A stretch of 64,000 bases of DNA from Viscum album (Eukaryota > Streptophyta > Magnoliopsida > Santalales > Viscaceae). Positions 54,501-64,000 of the stretch are shown one piece after another. Each line of letters starts with the position of its first letter. Within the stretch, counting starts at the first letter, position 1. The translations under genes were made by a program, and so were the position numbers. The stretch is from the NCBI GenBank assembly GCA_963277665.1, contig OY728136.1, forward strand, positions 1,971,348,576 to 1,971,412,575. Direction: 5' to 3'. Below the pieces are notes generated by a model. That model ran no database searches. It was given only the letters and a program-made list of their open reading frames with translations, and was not told the origin of the DNA.

Positions 54501-57500
54501 TTAGACAAATACGAAACACATTAAAATTACTTAAAATATATATAACTATTTAAACACACAATATAATAATTATAAATAACCATCTCATATTGATATAAAT
54601 ATTAATTATTATTAGATTTTTATACCTTTCAAACAGAGCATTCATCAGATCCATTATTTTGTCCAAATCTATGATGTCATAGTAAATATTCAATTTCAGT
54701 GATATCTAAATTAATAAAATTTTTACTTTATCATTTATTTAGAATCATACTTTTTTATTTAAATTATGATTTACCCTCAATAATGAAACCTAATTATCAA
54801 ACTGAATCATATAGTGTTATTTCTACATCTTCTAGAAACCAGTTTCCATCCTATTAAAATTATATATGCATATATTTATTTATATTTCTTATAGAACATC
54901 ACAATAATGACTCCCCTTGATGTAAAATATGTCCACAATATATTACAACATAGAGAAACTATGGTTAATATTACGAACATTGGAGAACCATAATTTCTAA
55001 TTCTATTGGTTGGAATTGGAAACCATTGATCACATGAAGAAAAAAATATCAATAATATAAATCTTCATAGAAAATAAGAAGCATATAAAAATGATATATT
55101 TGAATTAGGATTCTATATGGAATTCTATATCCCCACAACAAGTCAACAACATCTAGGAAATAAAAAACACACCACATGTAATTAGACATTCTAGTGAAAC
55201 AAATCAAAATAAGAAATGAAAAATATATATTTATTTCTTTTTAAATTAGAAAAACATACATGGATTATTACATATTAGTTAATTTAATTTATAAAATATT
55301 TTGGATCATAATAAAAATTAAAATTTCTCTATTTTTTATCAATAATAAATTAATTCCACAAGCTATGTAGAAGTGGTCCCACTCTACTGAAGAAGTGCGG
55401 TCTATCTAATAAATTATTTTCACTTCCTTCTTTCTTTAGAAGGTGGCCCACAATTATCCTTGGTCACCCTCAATGGTCAATACATTCATTTGAATCTTCT
55501 AGTAACATCCACAATAAGTGGATATTAAAATTATTATCCCTTTTTGGACTGTTACCCAAACCTATTCTAAAGAACTAGGAAAATTACATATCATCAATAT
55601 AAAACCCATAGGTAAAACAAAACTTATGTATTTTATCATATGATCTTGAAGAACTGTCATAACGAATTGTGAAACATCAACTTCCAGACCACTACATGTC
55701 ATTTTTGGAATCCCATTATGAAAAAAATATTAAGTTATAGAACACATATTATATATTTTCTACTACCTGATTAAGTGAAATTGAATTATAAATTAGTCTT
55801 CATAATTACTATTTTAAATTTTTTAAAACTGTATCTCTAGATGTGAATATCCTTTATAATTTTTACAGATCATTTAACTCACTAACAAGAGGGAATGGAT
55901 GATGATATAGAAATATAACTTCTTTCAATATCTCCCTATTAGAATAGTGAGATATAGAAAATATATTATTATTATATGAAATCTATATAACTTAAAAATA
56001 GATCCACATAACCTCTTTTTATGAACATAAAAATGAGGTTCCCAAAAGTACATTTTTATTGTCAATGATATGTAGTAGTTTCTACGCCAAAATATTATGA
56101 TAATAATTTTTTTTCATTTTTTTGAAGTTAAATGATCATATATTTAATTGGAACTACATAGAGAGTAATTTTTGACAATATAAAGGAAAATCTCCAAAAT
56201 TTTTGTTTTCATTGATAATTTTTGGGTGATATTGGCATCATATTAATCTATACTTTTACCTGTGGAGAGTTACATGTTTTTTAGAAGATCTCGTAGTTGG
56301 TCCCTTCTAATAGGTGAATTTGGTTTATATTTATTTATAAAACATGTATAAAAAAATTAATAGAATATAAATCCAAATTACTTCCACATTATATATAAAA
56401 AATCCCTCTAAATGAAATTTTGTTCCACTATTTTGATTTGTATTTTTTATTATTTATCAAATTGTAGCCAATTTCACCATGAGATCTTTGAATCACCTTC
56501 TTCAAAAATGGAAAACTAAAAAAAGGCAATTTTCAATTATTAATATAATTTAATAGTAATCAAATAAATCAAATGATAACTTAATTTATTTAATTTTTTG
56601 GAAATATTAACAAAAATATTTTTGAAACAATTGTAAGAGGGTTGAAAATAATTGTGAATAATAGTTTAACTGCACACACACATAAAAAACATTACACTCA
56701 TAAGAAATATGACATTATATTATAAGATTATACATGTTGTCATTCCATATAAAAGTGTTATATAATTTCTAATTATAATATAATTACAAATATAAATTTG
56801 AGGAAAACAATAACTATACCAAGGGGTCAATATTACTGAACATGGAAATAATAGTATCATAAATGTTATCAAAAAAATTATTGGAGGACTATAATGATAA
56901 TCCAAAAAATCAAAATATTTTTTATCAATGATATAAAATATACAGTTTTGTTTTTTATAATCATTTAATTGCATCTCTCAAATTTATATTCATAAAAAAT
57001 CATTTTATTTTATTTTTCATACCTCGTAATTTTCTCTTGAAACTATTCTTATCCTCCAATGTCTTATTTTAGTAACAGACTCGTTTAATTATTAATAAAA
57101 ATTAATAAATTCAGTTTCATTAATTATATTGTGAAATATTATTGATATTTCTGTTATAGTGATAAATTTACATTTTTTTGAGGGTTATATTTCAATTCAA
57201 TAAAAAAAATTTGTGTCAAATATAGGTCAATATATTACAATTATTAATTTAATTAGATAAGAAATAAATATACAGAGAAACTTCTTTTTTTAATGGATAC
57301 AAAATTTTAGCAGGCCTTTATAAATATTCAATTAACTGTATTAGATTCACAATTCTATATTGTGTATAATTATACGTGGAGATATTAATTGGAATAATTT
57401 TCTAAAAAAATCACAGAGAGTGTATCATAATTGATATTATTCTACTATGGTGAACAATCAATATTGTTTTATTTGTGTTTAATAATTTTTTCAAGTAGTT

Positions 57501-60500
57501 TTTTTGGAATGTTTTCTTCAAAATGTTTGATTTTTGTTATTGTAGTTGTAGGATTCAAAGGAAATAATGATAGAATTCATGTCGATTAATATCGATTATA
57601 ATTACCTATATTCATATTGAAATGTATGTTTATTGAAATAGATATTCCATATCAATATATGCGTCAATTACTTTATGTGTGGTAGTCATTCCACTGCTAT
57701 ATAATAGCGATCAAATGTATGTGTTTGATTGATCTGGTCAGTGTAAGTGTCCCTAAATAAATGTATACCATTCATTCAATTTAACATATTGAAATAATCA
57801 TTGGAAATAGAAGTATGTATTATTTATTTTCAGTTTACATATGATTCTACTATAATATATTTGATGGAATATATTATAGTGCTTGATCCATCATGTTATG
57901 TATGAGTTAAAAAAACAATATTTCAAATTTGATTATTCTATAACCTATGACTGTCAAGTAGTATATCAGAACGTATAAAATATTACATTCTAGAGTATAA
58001 AATTGAGATATTTTATAGGATTAAATTAAATAAATAATGTATTTATTTAATTGAATAATTATAATGAGGAAGTTGTCATCATGAGGTTAGTTTTAAAAAA
58101 TAAAATGGAAAATCTTATAATGTTTTTGAGGATTATCTGAAAAAAGAACTGCCTTTTGAAAACATATCATGGTGATCCATGTTTTTATAGTGGGAATATC
58201 TTTTATGAAATAAAATATCCCAACATCGGCATTTTAGTTTTCGTAGTTGATGTGGGAGGCTACATGCATGGATGTAAATTATTGATGTATCATTCTAACC
58301 TAATCATAACAGCATGAAAAGATTTACCATTCTATAGAAATTATAATTTCAGGATCTTATTTTAACAATGAAAATGTGTAAGATTATGCTCAGGTGGCTT
58401 AGATTGTAAAAATCACAATGGGGGCTATGGTCGAAGACCAAATGTGTTTCAGTGACATGGAGAACATTTATTTCAAATTATTTCAGTTGTAGGTAACTAC
58501 TCTATGGAGTATGTTATAAAGAATTTTAAATCTACACAATTAAAATCGTAATCTATTCCTAAGTATTTTTTCCCCATGTTAGACTCACATAGGGAAAAAT
58601 TAATATTGGAATCAGGTTCCACCATGAAGAAGTAAAAATTCCATGTACCAATGTTGGTGAGAGTATCAAAGGGAATTAATCTTGACGCTGAACTCCACCA
58701 CAACATGGTGAAAATAATAGAGCAATTTTAGAGGAATTGTTTTCATAGAGATATTTTTTCCATTAGAAATTGATCACATTCCTTAGTTAAATATTTTTTA
58801 ATGAATTATATGAATTTTGAGTGAATGAATAACATGATAGAATTTAGATTTTGGGGATCTGGATAATGAAAAATAAATATACTAAGAATAATGATAACAT
58901 ACCTCATATTTCCAATTTTGTTTAAATATTTCAATTGGGATATAGGACAAAATCATATAGCTATTTAATATACCATACTAGAATAATTTTCACAACTAAT
59001 TAATAGTATACTGTTGTGAGACAAATGAAAATATATGAACCTAATTTAAATAAGATAAAGTAGATAATAGTTGATAATGAGTGATAAGAACAACACAAAT
59101 ATATATTAATTCATGAGAAGGATATAAAATGGGTAGAGATTAAAAATATATATTATATGGTTTAAGATAATATTGAAAGTGTAATAGTAATTGGAACACA
59201 TTTTTCATATTCCTACATAAGAAGTAGAATCAAAGATCATATCACTGAAGAAGATAATATTAATTAAAAACTGGTTTGGTAAAGTAAATAGATAAAGTTT
59301 TATAAATAATATATGAATGCATAAAATGATTATGTTTATGTTTTAAGAATCTAAATCAAGTATCTTGTGAGTATCATTGAAACTAAATTACAGACTTGAT
59401 TGGTCAATAACAATATGTGACATTGTTATTGGCATGTGTCACAAATATATTTTCCTCTTTAAAGAGGTGATAAAAGAGGGAAAGTAATCATGAGGTGGTA
59501 GTGAGTCATCCACTATCCTTTCTAAGGTGAGTGACCCCAGGAATATGTGACATAGCCTAAAATCAACAAAATAAGTGATCATACTGAATTATCACATCCA
59601 GACAATGTAGATGACTTGATCATTGAAAAATAATATTATTTTATCCATGATAAAAAAACATGTGTATTTTTTGAGGATATTACCTTTCAATCATATATAT
59701 AACAAAATAATAAGTTGTATTAGAAAACATTAATATGTATCTAGAAAAGCTATAGTAAATTAAGGTATTAATAAAATGGACCTTAAATGAATAGATAAAC
59801 TATGTCACATATCTATGTAATAGGTCAAAATCTAGGTGATAGTGAAAATTTTCCTATCTGGTATTAGTTATGACATAAATTTTCATTCTTGAATTCCCCC
59901 ACCCCTTCTCAAGAAAAGTCAATTTTAACTCTATTAGGTGACCTAAAAAAATTTATTAGACAAAAAAATACATTATATTTGATTACTCAATTATATGTAT
60001 TTATTATAATTATTTTTTAAATTAGCGTTTCAATTAGCTATTATATTATTTTATGACATAGTGAAGAGAAAGAATCAAGTTCAAAACATTAACATCGGTC
60101 TATTTTAATATTGCATGAACTATTTTTAGGAAAAGTGATATTTAATTGATATAATATTTTATCCATTATAATAATTGTATGAAAAAAATTATATTCTTCA
60201 TCTATTATTTCATTAAATGATGTTGCAAGAATAGTTAAATTGGATAGTATTTAAAGAAATGAAATATCAACTAATGAATATGATATCCCCTTAATAAAAA
60301 TAAATTGATTTTAACACAGGTCATTGGAGATCAGTAAGTAGTTATGAAAAGAATAGATGAAGATAAATGAAGACAAAAAGTCTCAAGATATTCAGATAAG
60401 AGGTCTCAAGACTAAGGTTGATAGGTTTCATGTTTTAAATAACAAAAATGTTGAACTGGATATAGATTTGTGGGAAAATAATGATTCACATGAAAAATAA

Positions 60501-63500
60501 TTCAATATGTCATATAAAGAAGTACACAAAATCAATGATGATGTTAATGTAAATAATATTACTATAATAATAATTTATATTTTTAAATAGATAAATGTTG
60601 ATTCGTCTATACACCTCTCAAAAATAGTTTAATAAAATAAAATAATAAAACCTGTGAATTTATTCATTAAAGATTATATTTCTCAAATTAAGTTAATGAT
60701 AATGGTTTAATATATCATACTAGATAAATAATCTAATTAATTAGAAGATTATATTCTTTGTGGACAGAATCTCATGATATATCTCAATACTAATAAATAT
60801 TCAAAGGAAAAATTTATATAAATTATGAGAATACATTATTTTATCACAGAATAATTTATAGTACATTAATTCCAAGGATAAGATTATACATAAGGATTCA
60901 TAGAATATATTATTTCAGTCAACATTGATATATGATATTGAATTTAATGTCTAATATTTTACATTTAATGAATATAATGAAAATATTATCATTTCATAAT
61001 TACTAAAAAACCATGGGGAAATATAATATTTTCTATGAAACCACCTCCAAGGAATTTAAATATGATAAGCATTCGGATTCCCATCGAATGGTAAAATTAT
61101 ATTGAAGTTGGGAAAAAATATAAAAGCATATTTACAATGGGTATTGTAAATTAGATACTATATACAAGAATAAATGATAGATTCTTCTATTTTTATGGAA
61201 TTAATGAAATCATATCAATAATTTTTTCTAAATCATTATTATAACCTAATTGGGGTTAATCTGGTGCAACATATTATTGAATGAGTTATCAAGAATTATA
61301 TAAAATGTATTTGTATTACCTTATAAGTACATATAATACTATACATTGTACAATTGAAATGATTTTATCATAATTAGTGGGGGTTAATTAGATAAATTAT
61401 ACTATATTAAGTAAAAAATATACACCATAAAATAAATTAGAACATATATATTGAAGAATTATATACTAAAACTAATTTGAAGGGATAAATGATAACACTG
61501 TAGAAATTAAATACCTCTTAAAGACACATTAAAACTGTCCGTAATAAAGATATGAATTTTTTTATTCTTAATATAGAAACATAATATGTGAAGGGACAGT
61601 ATTTAAGAAATGGTATGTTCTAAAAAATTAAACTTTTTAAGGAGAATAATACCATCAAGTTTATTTAAAAAAATAATCTTAAACCTAATACTAAAATTAT
61701 AATATATGGTTAAAAAAATATCCATGGAAAAATGGGTTGTTACATTGATTGTGTTAAAGAGAAAAAACCCAATAATGTGGATAAAATACTAGATCCCATT
61801 AAATTGAATTATGATTTCCAAATAGACTCTATAGTGAAATATAAATGGAATATTTTTGTCTATATTGAGTTACCACATGACATAACAAGAGAATAAATGT
61901 TTTCCAATATTCTAATTTAATTAAATTTTATTAATTATTTGTAAAATATTTTTTTGACATTTGAATATATGATCTAAGGGGATGTTATAATAAAAAAATG
62001 TTTTATATATTGTTGCATGATTAAAATATCTAATCTGATGATAGATGTTTTATAAAGTGTATATTGTTTAGGATGAGAAAATAGATATGTAGAATCTTAG
62101 AAATTGATGTTGAATATTGAATAAATTTTTTTAGAGTTTATAGGGTCGCAAAAATTGTTTTCATTTGTTATTTTTCATATGATAACATGTCATGGTTTAT
62201 TTGGTATCATATAATATATTTTAGGAAATCAAGAGGCTGCATGATATTTATGATTTTAATACTAAAAATTAATTTAATTTTTTTGATAATGTTGGGAGTC
62301 ATGGAGAGTATGGAGGAGGTGATCCAGATGTTTTATTATCATTAACCAAGGATGAAAACTTGATGGAACAAATGAAAAACAATTATTATAAAAATATCAT
62401 AAAAATTTATTTTTACCAGATTGTAGATTATTCATATATTTGTATCTATATTAGCGCATAGGGTTGATTTGAAAAGATAATATATTTTTTGAATATCACA
62501 CTATGAAGATAGTTTTTTTCTAAATATTTTTTGGTGAATTTATTATTGAGTTTGGAGGAATAACGTTTTTATAAATGTTCAAAATTTAAATTGATTATAA
62601 TTTAGGAAGGTATAATAGTGAATGTACTATAGATACAGTGTTTTAATGATCTATTATTTCTTACACTAATATCCTGAAAAGTAATATTATAGGTTTTTTA
62701 TATCTATTTATTTAGTGGGATATCCAATCAGGAAATATGTTTGATTATGATTCCATAAGTAATGATGAAATATTAGAGAAAGTGAAGTATACACATATTG
62801 GATTATAGAATTTTTATTATTTAAATATAACATATATGATCTAATAAAAACTAGAATATATTGATAATAATTTATGGGAATGGAAGAATGAGGTGAAATG
62901 TACAATATCCATGATTTATATTATTGGAATGTGATCTTAATCAATTTCCAATTTCTATAAGGACTAGGATCAATTATAATGAAAATATTTAATGATGGTT
63001 TAAAAAAAACATTATGTTCTTCCTATATCAATTGATATAACTTGAGAACACAAAAAAATATTTATTATTGGAATCCTTATGAATAGTCAAAATAGAGGAG
63101 AAACATTTGTCTCATATAAAGAAGAATTGGGGAATGATACATGAAAATAATTTTCCTTAAAATGCATTCAATGTAAAATCTTTTTTAGAAAAAAAATAAC
63201 AATGAATGGGGTATAGTGGTGTATTAAAAAAAATTATAACCCTTTATACAAAAGAATAATATTTTCATAGTTTATACATTAATTATTTTTACTTACTTTA
63301 TTGTCATCATATTTACTTTCAAATAGGTAGAAGAAGAATATAAAATCTAATGGATGTATCCCACAAATCTACAAGGGTGAAGAAGTATCAAGTTATTGAA
63401 TTCATGATGAGTCTTTCTACCAAATCCAAAGTGGGAGTGATAGAATATAATTGAGAATATGATTTAATAGATTTGTATGTTTTTTCAACGTTTTTTAAGA

Positions 63501-64000
63501 AATTGTATTAGATTTATTGTACATAAAAACTATTTTTTGTGATTATAGGTGCATAACATCAATGAGACAAGGATAGATGTATAGAGAATTAACTGTATAA
63601 GAAATATTATAAATTAAGGTTCATTTGGATATTTTAAAAAATATATTAGTCCTCCTCTTAATATAATACAATTTAATACAATATATGGATCATTTTTTTC
63701 TATTTATGTGTAATTTTTCATATTTAAAATAGTGATCTAAACAATTTTTGTTTCATTGATATAATACATATGTCTTCTTATTTTAGAAGTAAAAAAAATT
63801 TCAAAGGAAAGGGTTTTGTCCATGAGTCATTAGGGGTTTTTATATCAGTTAACTGCACTATATATGAGTTATTTCTTAATCATTTGTGATTTAATAGGTA
63901 TTGTATGAGTCATAATAGACACTATAAAAATTTTCCTTACAATAAATTTTTCTATTTCATCATCACAACTGAAATAAAAATTTCATTAGGAATAAATTGA
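51561..64000. other. AT-rich decayed DNA without recognisable genes
   Basis: 12.4 kb of AT-rich, CpG-poor sequence with only short ORFs. I looked for copia, gypsy, LINE and transposase motifs on both strands and found none I could defend. Open but unmatched translations occur near 58,200-58,310 and 62,290-62,400 (GSHGEYGGGDPDVLLSL). It is probably a mixture of very old repeats. Confidence 0.5.

Noticed and set aside
51650..56600. Copia-like pol on the minus strand
   Set aside because: Some translated strings looked suggestive at first, but none of the required motifs (protease, integrase HHCC, YVDD) could be read.
1..64000. CRISPR arrays, tRNA or rRNA genes, bacterial operons
   Set aside because: The repeats are head-to-tail minisatellites or LTRs without spacer pattern. 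No cloverleaf or rRNA sequence was seen, and the content is plant transposable elements.

Overview
This window is repeat DNA from a plant nuclear genome. I see no host gene, tRNA, rRNA or CRISPR array. The evidence for a plant is a Tekay/Del-type Ty3-gypsy chromovirus with very long LTRs, a tRNA-Asp-primed LTR element of the Athila/Tat kind, a CACTA (En/Spm) transposase with plant-specific domains (Transpos_assoc, Transposase_21, DUF4218, DUF4216), and an L1-type LINE. The depth of decay suggests a large genome that removes DNA slowly. I cannot name the species.

Layout. (1) Bases 1-17,027: two plus-strand chromovirus copies in tandem sharing LTRs (LTR - gag-pol 1 - LTR - gag-pol 2 - LTR). The left LTR runs off the window, the middle LTR has lost its U3, and the right LTR (14,202-17,027) is complete. 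Both gag-pol copies are broken; copy 2 is the better preserved. (2) Bases 17,028-34,829: a minus-strand, apparently non-autonomous LTR element with 1.76 kb LTRs (33,066-34,829 and 18,061-19,823), a tRNA-Asp primer site and one unrecognised ORF. The chromovirus tandem is inserted into a second internal region at 17,027/17,028. (3) Bases 19,876-30,178: nested in that element, a 10.3 kb chromovirus derivative with 3.75 kb LTRs, a perfect 5-bp target duplication (ATATC) and a 2.8 kb internal region that keeps gag and the integrase tail but has lost protease, reverse transcriptase, RNase H and the integrase core. (4) Bases 34,830-64,000: very AT-rich, CpG-poor decayed DNA. Reading it in translation recovers a LINE reverse transcriptase fossil (about 39.39-39.82 kb) and a CACTA transposon fossil (transposase 41.05-44.48 kb, probable second gene 45.98-46.81 kb, possible subterminal repeats near 51.2-51.6 kb). 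The rest could not be assigned.

Order of events inferred from nesting: the LINE and CACTA fossils are the most decayed and probably oldest. The tRNA-Asp element is younger, and the two chromovirus insertions into it are younger still. None of the elements looks able to move by itself. I do not see a clearly new biological system. The most unusual items are the array of CG-centred palindromes in the chromovirus U3, the unknown ORF of the minus-strand element, the derivative whose two LTRs make up about 73% of its length, and the CACTA fossil, which no long ORF reveals.
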